Origin: Paenibacillus chitinolyticus NBRC 15660
GTDB taxonomy: Bacteria > Bacillota > Bacilli > Paenibacillales > NBRC-103111
Assembly: GCF_000739915.1 (NCBI RefSeq)
Contig: NZ_BBJT01000016.1
Span: forward strand, 1 to 64,000
Reading direction: 5' to 3'
DNA length: 64,000 nt
Below, in pieces: positions 16,802 to 26,114 of this stretch (position 1 is the first letter of the stretch; the number at the start of each line of letters is the position of its first letter). Position numbers and translations under genes: made by a program. Under the pieces are notes generated by a model, which was given only the letters and a program-made list of their open reading frames with translations, was not told where the DNA came from and ran no database searches.

Positions 16802-17038
16802 TTCCCGTCCTGATACGGCGCTGCCCGCAATTTGTCGTAGAAGAAAGCGACGTCTTTGGCGTCGCCGCTTCAGTTCGTCTCCCCGCTTAAAAGCCGCTCC
16901 AACGAACGGGACTGGCTTGCCGAAACTTTCTTGTTCCTCTCGATCCCTCCAAATTATGGAGAGAATATCTACCTCATACCCTGCATCTTCGTTCGATAGT
17001 AAATCAAAAAGCACAAGCATAGGCCTGCGCTTGTAATG
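16802..17038 (-). pseudogene. Fragment of an unidentified gene with a frameshift
   Basis: On the minus strand a coherent reading KRRPMLVLFDLLSNEDAGYE... starts directly after the ABC ATPase stop and has no ribosome binding site. Near 16857 one extra base breaks the frame; skipping it gives DAKDVAFFYDKLRAAPYQDG and a stop at about 16802. This looks like the C-terminal part of a gene truncated when the transporter cluster was inserted. Family not recognised. Confidence 0.35.
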
Positions 17039-17039
17039 A

Positions 17040-17711
17040 TTACTGAACTTCTTTAATCAATCCCTGATTCGTTAATTGATATCGTTCATCGCACTTCTCC
17101 GCAACCATTCCACTATGAGTGGCGATTATGACAGAAACACCGTTGACTTTTAACTCATCTAAACAAGCTAAAATCTTTAACGCCGTCTCGTCATCCAATG
17201 CTCCTGTCGGTTCATCTGCAACAATTAATTCGGGATCTTTAATTAGGGCGCGAATGATGCCTACTCGTTGTATTTCGCCCCCGGATAATTTCTCAACCCT
17301 ATCATTTAACAAATGGTGAATTTCAAATAGCCGGCCCAATCTTTCTACTTGCTTTTGTATGATCTTGCTGTTCTCTCGCTTTTTTTCAAACCAAAAGGGA
17401 ACCATAATATTTTCTAATGCAGTCAGTTTGGGAATCACAGGACTATGCTGCGAGATATAGCCTATTTTATGTTTACGAATCTCGCTTAGACGGTTCAAGT
17501 TTAGCTGACTCATATCTTCCCCATCCAAAAAATATTCCCCTGAGGTAGGCTTTTCCAAGCCTGCTATGATATTGAGTAAGGTGCTTTTTCCACTCCCGCT
17601 TCTTCCTTTTACAGCTATTGTTCTTCCCTTCGCTACCGTTAAATCTATATGTTCAAATATTGTTTTATCCTTAAACCGTTTCGCTATATCGGTCAATAAG
17701 ACTTGTGCCAA
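17040..17711 (-). CDS. ABC transporter ATPase of the lactococcin-972 group
   Basis: 223 residues with Walker A (GRSGSGKST), Q-loop, signature LSGGEIQR, Walker B (LIVADEPTGALD) and an H-loop histidine in ATHSGM. The family resembles MacB/LolD ATPases. It is the third gene of an operon that starts with the bacteriocin and follows the permease genes with only a few bases between them. In the known lactococcin-972 clusters the cognate transporter is thought to serve bacteriocin export or producer immunity. Confidence 0.9.
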   Translation of the reverse strand: MAQVLLTDIAKRFKDKTIFEHIDLTVAKGRTIAVKGRSGSGKSTLLNIIAGLEKPTSGEYFLDGEDMSQLNLNRLSEIRKHKIGYISQHSPVIPKLTALENIMVPFWFEKKRENSKIIQKQVERLGRLFEIHHLLNDRVEKLSGGEIQRVGIIRALIKDPELIVADEPTGALDDETALKILACLDELKVNGVSVIIATHSGMVAEKCDERYQLTNQGLIKEVQ

Positions 17712-17717
17712 AAGCTC

Positions 17718-18986
17718 TCATCCTTTCAGTTGCTGAACAATATCCACCTTCTCAAAGTATTTCCTTGTGTACCGGTTAACCGCAATCGCAATTATCAGGC
17801 TTGAAATTCCAACTACTATCAAATAATTCACTAATAAGGATAGCGGATTGTTAAGGGTAACCATAATAAATACCAAGGGCAACATACATCCAATTAGATT
17901 TAACAAAGGTAATTGATAGTTTATGCTCCTATAAATCTGGTTCATGCTTACTCCGCTGATTAGCAGCACTTTATAGAAATCAATATTTTTCTTAATGATT
18001 ATCCTCATAATGATAATAAAAAGGGCAATTAACGTGATGAATAAAGCCACTGAAATAACAAACAAGGTATTTCTATTGATCTCCGTCATATTAACAATAG
18101 AGTTGACTGCCAGACTGTTTGCTCCTATAACACTAAACTCTTTAAAACCCGTCTTTGCGGATATTTCATTCAGCATAGTACGTATTTGCAAAGGTTCTAA
18201 GTCGGTAATGATGTTCCCGTTTATTTTACTCAACAATAATGCTTTCAGAAAAATACCTTCCATTTTCGGAGGAGATTGTTCAAAATCAAGCAGCGGCAAA
18301 ATGATATATCGATTTAATAAAAGCTCCGGCTCCCTAACTGTCATGATTTTTTGGGAAGGCTCCAGTATCCCCACAACCACAGCAGTAAATTTTCTTTGAT
18401 AGTATAAAATATCTAACGTATCGCCTGTTTTATAAACAGAGCTATACTCGGAGCCAAGAATGATAGGTAAACGATCATCTTCTTGTTTAAAAACATAATC
18501 ATCAGCCTTGAAACCCACTCCAGTTTCTAACTGAAGATGATTAAAATCAAATACAGCCTGGTTCATCTGTACGGATTTTATCGCTCGATAGGATTTATTT
18601 TGTATCATATAAGACGGTTGATTGTTTCCCGTTTCGTAGTAGGCATCATAAATAATATCGCCTTTAAAGTCTGATATCTCAATTGGCTGCCAGACGGCGT
18701 TATAATACTTGTAAGACTCATTTGCATGTACCTGATTACTAAAGTTATTGAGGATTTCAAAACTGTCGGGTTTTGAAAAAAATTGCTTTTCTTTTTCCTT
18801 GTATAAATTATCGGAAATTTGATAGATATTTTTGTCTTTAAAGTTCCGAGTTGCCTCTATTTCAATACGGGTTTGGTTGATGTTTAACGTAAGTACCAGA
18901 AGCAAACTACAAAAAATCAGCGAGATCAGAAAAATCGTCATATTTAATAACTTGTTCTGTTTTATAAATAGAAGAATCATTCTCAA
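17718..18986 (-). CDS. Bacteriocin-associated ABC permease, second half
   Basis: 422 residues: one N-terminal membrane helix, a soluble extracellular part of about 230 residues, then three C-terminal helices as in FtsX/MacB permeases. The start is probably TTG 18986, nine bases after GGCGG, overlapping the stop of the preceding gene (TTGA); an in-frame ATG lies at 18980. Known lactococcin-972 clusters usually encode one seven-membrane-segment protein of 650-700 residues. Here the same layout appears to be divided over two coupled genes. Confidence 0.78.
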   Translation of the reverse strand: MRMILLFIKQNKLLNMTIFLISLIFCSLLLVLTLNINQTRIEIEATRNFKDKNIYQISDNLYKEKEKQFFSKPDSFEILNNFSNQVHANESYKYYNAVWQPIEISDFKGDIIYDAYYETGNNQPSYMIQNKSYRAIKSVQMNQAVFDFNHLQLETGVGFKADDYVFKQEDDRLPIILGSEYSSVYKTGDTLDILYYQRKFTAVVVGILEPSQKIMTVREPELLLNRYIILPLLDFEQSPPKMEGIFLKALLLSKINGNIITDLEPLQIRTMLNEISAKTGFKEFSVIGANSLAVNSIVNMTEINRNTLFVISVALFITLIALFIIIMRIIIKKNIDFYKVLLISGVSMNQIYRSINYQLPLLNLIGCMLPLVFIMVTLNNPLSLLVNYLIVVGISSLIIAIAVNRYTRKYFEKVDIVQQLKG

Positions 18987-19930
18987 AATCTTTTACCGCC
19001 TTTTTTCACCGTGTAAATAAATGTTAAGTAGAAAACGAAGATAATTACTATGGCAAGATGTAACAAAATCAAATTTACGGAATACAGCATCCATGATACA
19101 TCCCATAAAGGAACGGCATAATATGAAATCAACATGAAAATCACAAATAGGATGGAAGAAAAAAGAATGTAGGGCAAGGCGTAATATCTCAGAATGATTC
19201 TATAGATCGCACGATAGGAGTATCCGAATATATATAATACGGACAGCAAGTGATTTTTTCGTTTTATCCAAATCATAGTTGATACGCAAAATATTGTGGT
19301 CATAAAAAGAATGGTTATATAAGAGATCATTCCTACTACTTGATTTGATTTAAGAATATAAGATCCATTGGTTTCCGCGTTGATGATTTCCACGTTATTT
19401 CCGTTAATAAATTGATCAAAAACTGATTTTACATCGCGGCTCGGCGAAATAAATACAAACTGCTTTCCATCCATTAGCTCTATTTGCGGATTTTTAGACA
19501 GCAGCCAAATTTCCGAATTTAATTTATACGAATAGGGAGTATTGAAATAGCCGATTAGTTTATAGTCGTTCGGAATATTTTTCACTTCTGCATTAGTTCC
19601 CACGACGGCTATTTTATCTGTTTCTGCACCTTCATCGGTTCTTTTAATAGGAGGAAGTTTCAGTTCTCCATTTACCCAAACATGTTTAAGGGCAGGACTA
19701 TCATCATCGTATTGAAATAAAATGAATTTACCCGCATTCAAGTGAACAGGAACATCTAACGCTTCCATTTTAAAAAAGATAGCTTTCTGATCTTTGTACC
19801 CATTGTTTAGCATATTCACATAATCCAAATAGGATATAAACCAAAAAGCGGCCACGCATATAAAAGTAGCCAGAAACATGATCAAGTAATACAAATAGTC
19901 TGAGGCAGAGCGGATATATGTAGGTTTCAT
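18983..19930 (-). CDS. Bacteriocin-associated ABC permease, first half
   Basis: 315 residues: an N-terminal membrane helix (about 12-32), an extracellular domain (about 35-205), then three further helices near the C-terminus. It is cotranscribed with the 422-residue partner and overlaps its start codon by a few bases. The pair would form the membrane part of the transporter served by the downstream ATPase. A role in export of or immunity to the bacteriocin is inferred from the cluster. Confidence 0.72.
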   Translation of the reverse strand: MKPTYIRSASDYLYYLIMFLATFICVAAFWFISYLDYVNMLNNGYKDQKAIFFKMEALDVPVHLNAGKFILFQYDDDSPALKHVWVNGELKLPPIKRTDEGAETDKIAVVGTNAEVKNIPNDYKLIGYFNTPYSYKLNSEIWLLSKNPQIELMDGKQFVFISPSRDVKSVFDQFINGNNVEIINAETNGSYILKSNQVVGMISYITILFMTTIFCVSTMIWIKRKNHLLSVLYIFGYSYRAIYRIILRYYALPYILFSSILFVIFMLISYYAVPLWDVSWMLYSVNLILLHLAIVIIFVFYLTFIYTVKKGGKRF

Positions 19931-19983
19931 GATTTATTTATAGAGAGAGACAGGATAACCTTATCTCTCTCATGGACTCCTTA

Positions 19984-20415
19984 TTACTCGTTACCGTAGT
20001 ATGTTTTTCCAACCCAATCGCTTGCGTATCTGTCCACCCAGTCACTTTTCGCCTCGGTGGCGTTCGTTCCCCACACTCTCCCGCTATCTCCTAATATATT
20101 GCCCGTAATGTGTCCTTCAAATCTGGCTCGTGTATAGTGGTATACACCTGGCCATGAAGTATTGCCAACCGCCCGCGAAAATAAGACATTGCCACGGTCT
20201 ATGTCTTCTACATATCCTGTATGTTTTGCTGTGGATGCTATACCGATAAAGGATGAAACGGCCGTAATACTAAAATATCCGTCTTTCTCACTCCATCCGC
20301 CAATAGCGCCATTTGCATCTGTAGATTGTGCATGGAGGGCACTTGGAGCTACACTGCCAAGAATAATTCCAACGGATAATGCTAGAGGTACCATTTTCTT
20401 AGTATTCATCGTCAT
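19984..20415 (-). CDS. Lactococcin-972-family bacteriocin precursor
   Basis: 143 residues with a Sec signal peptide (MTMNTKKMVPLALS..., likely cleavage after ALHA at about residue 29). The mature C-terminal part with SWPGVYHYTRARFEGHI and SDWVGKTYYGNE fits the lactococcin-972 pattern of aromatic and glycine positions ending in a tyrosine-rich tail. Lactococcin 972 blocks septum formation by binding lipid II. The mature peptide here is longer than the prototype. GAAGGG precedes the ATG. It heads the operon with the split permease and ATPase. Confidence 0.75.
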   Translation of the reverse strand: MTMNTKKMVPLALSVGIILGSVAPSALHAQSTDANGAIGGWSEKDGYFSITAVSSFIGIASTAKHTGYVEDIDRGNVLFSRAVGNTSWPGVYHYTRARFEGHITGNILGDSGRVWGTNATEAKSDWVDRYASDWVGKTYYGNE

Positions 20416-20580
20416 CTATCCCTTCAACAAATGGTTGTATTTGAAAGCTGGCCAGCTTATCAAATCGGAAAAGATAAGTACAACTAAAAGCCTATCATAT
20501 TATGACATATACTGTAAACTTTTCTTATATTTACTTGATTTTTAGATGCAAATTAAGTCTTGCAGATGTCTAAAAACTTA

Positions 20581-20609
20581 AAAAAGCACTCCTTCAGGAG
20601 TGCTTTTTT
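20581..20609 (-). terminator. Strong bidirectional terminator
   Basis: AAAAAGCACTCC and GGAGTGCTTTTT flank a TTCA loop: a 12-pair perfect hairpin with A and T runs on both sides. It lies just past the stop of the McrC-like gene and upstream of the bacteriocin gene, insulating the two operons. Confidence 0.85.
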
Positions 20610-20635
20610 AAGCTGCATTATATTTATTAACATAC

Positions 20636-23053
20636 TCACCGAACCTCGACCCCCAACACCTGTCTTGCCAAATCCACTTCCTGGTGATCCAGTACTACCT
20701 TCACAGAGCCCTGCCGCCGTTTCTCTCTCCATTGCGCAAGATCTGCTTCCGACTCTAATTTAAGCTCGGCAATCTCTACTGCACGATCCAACATGTATTT
20801 TGATGTGAGCAATAAGGTGTGAATTCCCCGACCGCCAGGCATAACAGGCCGCTCCATCCGCTTCCACTCTTCGACGGCAAGCTTAACGTAGAGGTCATCC
20901 GCTGTACCCGGTCTATAAGGAATTTCTGTAATTTCACGACGTCGCACCACCTTCCAGTCCGAAATACGGCCGTACCAATGCACACCTACTTCCCCATTCT
21001 TGCCAAACCCTTTGATCGATTGGTAAAGTGCGACATACTCCAGCTGCGTCAATATTTTTTGCTCCGTCAAATTCTTAAGAGGCAAGTGGTAAAAACCGTG
21101 CTTTAACGCGGCTTCCAATTGGACAGGTCCGCTTCTCATGGACCCGACAACTACATTCTTGCCCTCCAGCTTGTTGCGGTAATAATCCTTTGTACCACGA
21201 GGGCGGATAGAACGCTCGTAGGCTTTTTCTGGACTATCCAGAATGATCTCGTCCAAGAACGCTTCCATCAGCGAAGTCGCATTAGGCAAGAAAGGAAACG
21301 CCCCAACGTTGACTAGCCCGATACTCCGGTAGAACTTGTGCTCGCGAAACTTCTCCTCGTCTCCGTATGGGAAAAGCACATAAGCGCCGAACATGCTCCG
21401 CTCGTACTCTCGCTCCAGTTCATGCCCCGATCCCTCTGCATACACTATGGCGTCTCGATAGCGGTGCATCGTGTTAATATCGTCCTCGACCGGCCCCGGA
21501 GACTTGTAGATATTGTAGTAAGGCGTGCCTTCTACAGCCGGGTTCATCCGATATTTGGCGTCAAAAATATATTTGTACTCCACGGGCGAGTCGTTCTTCT
21601 TGAGTGTCAGTACGTTATCCGGCTTCTGCCCGAGCGTCTTGCTGTGATCACGGGGCGGCAGCGCGTTGTAGTAGAGCGAAAACACTTCGCCGCTGACCGG
21701 ATTCCGGTAACTCATTTTCGCTTTCTGTGTCCGATCCAGTGTCACGAACAGCCCGGTCCGGTTCACCCGTACCAGGTCCTGCGACACCAATTCGTATTTG
21801 CGACGAAGCAGCTCGTGAATTTTTAGGAAACACCAGTACTCGTACAGCTGCGCCACGTCCTTCATCGACAGCTTGAACAGATCGCTCTGAACCGACAGGC
21901 CCTTCATCAGCATCAAATAATGGCGGTGCACCTCCCGGTAACCCGGTGCCATTTGGAGCACCAATGTCACTGTGAGTTGCCTCATCTCCCCCACCTGCAA
22001 AAAATCAAGTCCCAGCAGCCGCTGCAACTGCCCCTGCATTCCTTGAATCCGCTTCGCAAGAAGCGGATCCTGCATTCGGCCGCCCTGCGTCAGACGGGTT
22101 TTCAGCTCGCTTAGCTTTTTCGATACACGTACCAGCACCCACCGGACAAAACGATTCTCCTGGGTGTTGTAATCCACCTGCCGTCTCGCCTCCAGCGCAT
22201 GGCGCGGTGTGTACATCCTCCCGTTCATCGAGATAAAACCCTGCTTCTTATCCTCCACTAGCAGATGTGGGCGCTTGGTCAAGTACGCGGCCGTCTCTCT
22301 GCCTGCTTTCCGTACCCGAGCTGCCTCCACGACGCGATTCTCCACCCTCATGCTGGCATGGGGCGACGCCTGAATCCGCTCGACAGCCTGCACAAGCTGC
22401 CCAAATACCACTTGCAGAATCGTAAAAAACTCCGTCAAGCTCTGGCTCCCCGTCTCCCTGAGCCCCGTCATGTGATACGTCTTCCGCAGAAAATCAAAAG
22501 ACAGATTATAAATTTGCTGATTCACATCATGAAGAATTTGTCGGTAGTCGTTCTGGTAATCCATTTTGGCTGGAAAGATTTCCAGCTGTATCTGGAAAAT
22601 CGGTTCACCGTGTAACCTAAGCTGAAGTTCCGTCAAACCGACTTCATTCTGAAAGTTCAGTTCTCCCGCCAAAATCATTTGTCCCAGTGGCTCCACTGCC
22701 TGACGCAAATGCACATTCTCATGATGAAATGTCAGGGCAAGATCCTCTTTCTTTTCCACCACGACTTGGTAAGCCTGAGTTTCATAGAATAAGGGATTTC
22801 TCCACTCTCCCGGCTGCCATTCCGCTAGCTCTCCCGTCTCGGGGTCAAACACAGACGCCTTTTCAACCGTCACAGATGAACCCAATGCGGACACCAGGAG
22901 GTGCGCGTTCACCCCCTGCCCTTCTCGGTGCAATTGGAGCGATTCCACCGTTGGATGAAACGGCTTCCCTCGGATATAGAAATTAAACCAATTCGTCTCC
23001 ACACGCAGCAGCACCGTGCCTTGATTAAGAGAGCCAGAAGGAGGTAAAGCCAT
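20636..23053 (-). CDS. McrC-like DUF2357 nuclease subunit
   Basis: 805 residues. The C-terminal half contains VEYKYIFDAKYRMN (about residue 500), which fits the PD-(D/E)XK nuclease core of McrC-type proteins, where a DxK signature coordinates metal. The N-terminal 300 residues are beta-rich with a helical middle, as in DUF2357 members. AGGAGGT lies ten bases before ATG 23053, inside the end of the upstream AAA gene, so the two overlap by 29 bases and are probably translated together. The likely job is DNA cleavage within a modification-dependent (type IV) restriction complex. Confidence 0.8.
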   Translation of the reverse strand: MALPPSGSLNQGTVLLRVETNWFNFYIRGKPFHPTVESLQLHREGQGVNAHLLVSALGSSVTVEKASVFDPETGELAEWQPGEWRNPLFYETQAYQVVVEKKEDLALTFHHENVHLRQAVEPLGQMILAGELNFQNEVGLTELQLRLHGEPIFQIQLEIFPAKMDYQNDYRQILHDVNQQIYNLSFDFLRKTYHMTGLRETGSQSLTEFFTILQVVFGQLVQAVERIQASPHASMRVENRVVEAARVRKAGRETAAYLTKRPHLLVEDKKQGFISMNGRMYTPRHALEARRQVDYNTQENRFVRWVLVRVSKKLSELKTRLTQGGRMQDPLLAKRIQGMQGQLQRLLGLDFLQVGEMRQLTVTLVLQMAPGYREVHRHYLMLMKGLSVQSDLFKLSMKDVAQLYEYWCFLKIHELLRRKYELVSQDLVRVNRTGLFVTLDRTQKAKMSYRNPVSGEVFSLYYNALPPRDHSKTLGQKPDNVLTLKKNDSPVEYKYIFDAKYRMNPAVEGTPYYNIYKSPGPVEDDINTMHRYRDAIVYAEGSGHELEREYERSMFGAYVLFPYGDEEKFREHKFYRSIGLVNVGAFPFLPNATSLMEAFLDEIILDSPEKAYERSIRPRGTKDYYRNKLEGKNVVVGSMRSGPVQLEAALKHGFYHLPLKNLTEQKILTQLEYVALYQSIKGFGKNGEVGVHWYGRISDWKVVRRREITEIPYRPGTADDLYVKLAVEEWKRMERPVMPGGRGIHTLLLTSKYMLDRAVEIAELKLESEADLAQWREKRRQGSVKVVLDHQEVDLARQVLGVEVR

Positions 23054-25244
23054 CTTCCTCTAACCTCCTGATCATAAAAGCGATCTTCCGCGCGCTTTGC
23101 GGATAGGGTGCCACTTCCGTCGACTGCCTCGAGCCCCACTTGCGGGTCAACTCCGACGCGTCGTCCATCAGCGCCCCCATGTTCAGCGGCTTACCTACCG
23201 CCACCTGCATGAGGCCCAGTAGCGCTCGTTTCACTGATGAGCTACTTCCCTGCACCCGAGGCAGAATCTTTTGTAAAAGCTGCCAATCGAACGCTTCATT
23301 CTCAGAAAGCAATTCAAACCGTTGATTATAGACCATATAAAAACACACGGCATCTCGGATCCTGAATCCAACATGCGAATGAATGTCTTCCAGAATTTCA
23401 TTTATGGTTACCAGTTTCTCCGTAGTCCTCTGGATCAGTTCCAGATAATTCGGATAGGCATCTACCAACTGCAAATAATCCGCCCGTAGAAAACCATTCG
23501 AAGCTGGCACAACTGCCGTCCCTTCACTCGGCTCCTCGTAACCTGGATACTGCATCAAATTAATGTAGTTAAATTCGATCGTGTTGGCGCGGTCTAGCAC
23601 CTTTTTGCTAAAAGGATGCGTCGTCTCATCCATATTCACCGTCCCGACCAGATACACATTATCCGGCAGAGCCAAGCCGCCGTATATAGACCGATCCTCC
23701 GGGTTCAACGCCTTCGCGTGGATCAGAGGCGAAGTGACAATCCGCTCCTCCTGCCACTTCTGCGTCTCGATGATACTGAGCAGGTCGCTGAAATAATGCT
23801 CCACCCGAGCCAGATTCATCTCATCCAGGCAGACGAAGTACGGTTTGTGTCGATTCTCCGCCGTCGAAGCCTCTACCAGCACCTCCGCCAGACGCCCCGG
23901 CCGGAAAACTCCAGACAAATCTTTATACCCCAGCAGGTCTGAAGGATCGCTCCAATCCGGTCGTACCGGGATCAACGTGAACTGGTCGTTCTCGCTTGTA
24001 GCCCCGATCGCCTCTGCGAATAACTTAACGAGCTTCGTCTTCCCTGTCCCCGATACCCCTGCCAGGATAACGAACGGTTTTGTTTTAAAAGACAAATACA
24101 AATTCTCTATGAGCGCTCCTGGGTAGTGGAAGCCTTCCTGCTCAATGTAAGCTTTGATCTGCTGGATTCTCTCAAGAACTGTAAGCGTATCCGTAGGGAT
24201 CGGCCGTTCAATCTCTTCCACTAATTCTTCATCCCCCTCGGCCGTCTGCCCGACGACTTGATCGACGTATAGCTTATAGTTGTTCATAACATTTTCTAGA
24301 TCGGCTAACAGTTGATCCTCTTCGGGTAAATGGTCTTTGTCGTAGCGAATATAGGCCACGGTTGAAACCTGGTAATCCCGTCCCAACCCGCTCGTCGTCA
24401 GCAAGATATTATCGTCCTTTTGCATACCGTTTAGAGGCAGCAGCTCCCTCATCTCTTGTACTTTTTGCATTAAATAGTGATGCCCGTCTCTTCTACCACG
24501 CTCTCTTAACGGCACGGTAACTCCCTGGTTCAAAGTCAGATATACTGAACTCATATCCTCTGAAAATAAGTAGACCACATACTCCCCATGTTGTGTCGTT
24601 TCCGTAATTCGTCTATCTAAAACAGCAATCCATGGAATCGTCGCCCAATTCCCCTGACCGATCGAACCTTGTACCTTATAGTTCTCGTTGATAAACGGCT
24701 GACTTCTAAAATACTCCGGAATTGCTTGCCTAAACAAAGTCCCTAGAGCATGATTTGCGAAAGGTTCGTTTTTAGCTGATGTGTAGGTGTTAAACGTATC
24801 CTCCAAAGCTTGTCTTAGCGAAAAAACTGTCCGCAGCTGAAGGTTATACTGTTCAAGTTCTTGTTCCGCATATTGCTTAAGCTCCGCCAGCTCTTGCTCG
24901 TTTAGCTGATTCCAGATCGATTCCTTGAACGTGATCGTCTGTTGATCGTTATTAAAATCTAGGATGGCAGATAGAGCATTCAAAGGTGTATTCAACAGAG
25001 ACTTCGTCTGGGTCAGCGAAAATGTACTCCATCTTGCGGCAGAACCGCCAGGCGGAATATCTACCTTATTCCCAGTGTCTTCGTTCATTCGGTAATAGCT
25101 CAAAAACCGTTCAGCCACCTGGCCAAACGATAGGAGTTGTTGTTGAGAATTTCGGTACTCCTCTAACATAGAGAGAATGAGGACCATTTTATAGGACTTT
25201 TGTTTATGACGAAAAATTGAGGATAACTCACTTAGTAAAGTCAT
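23025..25244 (-). CDS. McrB-like AAA+ ATPase with DUF3578-type N-terminal domain
   Basis: 739 residues. The N-terminal third is helical; residues about 180-320 resemble the MrcB_N/DUF3578 domain (YVVYLFSEDMSSVYLTLNQG). The AAA module has Walker A GVSGTGKTKL (about 395), Walker B/sensor LDEMNLARVEHYF typical of McrB, and GTVNMDETTHPFS in place of the NTAD-type signature. It would be the translocating motor for the McrC-like nuclease in the overlapping next gene. Target specificity (which modified base) cannot be read from the sequence. Confidence 0.85.
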   Translation of the reverse strand: MTLLSELSSIFRHKQKSYKMVLILSMLEEYRNSQQQLLSFGQVAERFLSYYRMNEDTGNKVDIPPGGSAARWSTFSLTQTKSLLNTPLNALSAILDFNNDQQTITFKESIWNQLNEQELAELKQYAEQELEQYNLQLRTVFSLRQALEDTFNTYTSAKNEPFANHALGTLFRQAIPEYFRSQPFINENYKVQGSIGQGNWATIPWIAVLDRRITETTQHGEYVVYLFSEDMSSVYLTLNQGVTVPLRERGRRDGHHYLMQKVQEMRELLPLNGMQKDDNILLTTSGLGRDYQVSTVAYIRYDKDHLPEEDQLLADLENVMNNYKLYVDQVVGQTAEGDEELVEEIERPIPTDTLTVLERIQQIKAYIEQEGFHYPGALIENLYLSFKTKPFVILAGVSGTGKTKLVKLFAEAIGATSENDQFTLIPVRPDWSDPSDLLGYKDLSGVFRPGRLAEVLVEASTAENRHKPYFVCLDEMNLARVEHYFSDLLSIIETQKWQEERIVTSPLIHAKALNPEDRSIYGGLALPDNVYLVGTVNMDETTHPFSKKVLDRANTIEFNYINLMQYPGYEEPSEGTAVVPASNGFLRADYLQLVDAYPNYLELIQRTTEKLVTINEILEDIHSHVGFRIRDAVCFYMVYNQRFELLSENEAFDWQLLQKILPRVQGSSSSVKRALLGLMQVAVGKPLNMGALMDDASELTRKWGSRQSTEVAPYPQSARKIAFMIRRLEEDGFTSFWLS

Positions 25245-25271
25245 GTTGGTTCCTCCAAATATAAGACTAGT

Positions 25272-26069
25272 TTACTTAAGCAAGATCAAAGAGTTTTTGG
25301 CTTTTTTCTGTTTTTTAATAAGCAGTATGAAAGCAATCACCTGAATACTGATGCTGACCCACCACAATCCTGTATATAGCAAAAAAACAAACGGAGTGAT
25401 CATAATAGTAGAGAGAAGCAACCAGCGATAGTGCCCTTGTTTACCTAACTTATTATCAAAGTCAACCGATAGTAAGACACAAACAAACATAAAGGAAATT
25501 AATACAGAGAAAAAATACATGGTCCAATGAATTTTAGCGGACATATCCTGCTGGTGAATTAAAACCGAAACATAGGAGACAAGCAGTAAAACAAAAGCCC
25601 ATATAAATACAATAGGAACAAAAGGCTTTATCATTCTCCCAATCTTATCTATAACGTCTGTAGAATTCTCGTATTTAGAAAGCTCTGCTTTTTCCTCCCT
25701 AGAAGTATTAATTTGATTATCAATAAAAATTTGCAAGGCCGACAAGATATGAGGATGTCCTTGCGTGTAAAAGGTACGAGTCACTTCCCTCATTTCCTTC
25801 GTGAATAGAGCGCTACTTTCTCCAAGAATATCGTATAGTTTTACTAAAATGTTCTCATCTTCAGGTTTCTTCAATGCTAAAGCAATAGCGGCTTCCAACT
25901 TCCCGAAAGTTTTTAAACGTTCATTTATGAGATTTAGTTTGGCTATGTTATTTCGATTCAATATTTCTTTAAATTCTTTGTACATCCACAAAGTAGAAGT
26001 GCCCACCACCACAATTAATAGGGTCACTAACGGATTGCTGCCAAACAAAGCAGCTATATCTTTCCACAT
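25272..26069 (-). CDS. Membrane protein of the McrBC-like operon
   Basis: 265 residues, family not recognised. One hydrophobic segment near the N-terminus (NPLVTLLIVVVGTSTLWMY), a charged helical cytoplasmic part (about 35-150), then about four membrane segments to the C-terminus. It lies 27 bases upstream of the McrB-like gene and 45 bases downstream of the Mrr-like gene on the same strand, so it is likely part of the same transcript. Role unknown; a membrane anchor or effector of the defence operon is possible. Confidence 0.7.
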   Translation of the reverse strand: MWKDIAALFGSNPLVTLLIVVVGTSTLWMYKEFKEILNRNNIAKLNLINERLKTFGKLEAAIALALKKPEDENILVKLYDILGESSALFTKEMREVTRTFYTQGHPHILSALQIFIDNQINTSREEKAELSKYENSTDVIDKIGRMIKPFVPIVFIWAFVLLLVSYVSVLIHQQDMSAKIHWTMYFFSVLISFMFVCVLLSVDFDNKLGKQGHYRWLLLSTIMITPFVFLLYTGLWWVSISIQVIAFILLIKKQKKAKNSLILLK

Positions 26070-26114
26070 GTATACTTCCTTCCTGTCTTTGTGTGCCTAC
26101 TTCTCTTCCTCAAC

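Noticed and set aside
16802-17038. An intact small gene of 110 codons
   Set aside because: The protein-like text changes frame after one extra base, and no ribosome binding site precedes it; a gene fragment is the better reading.
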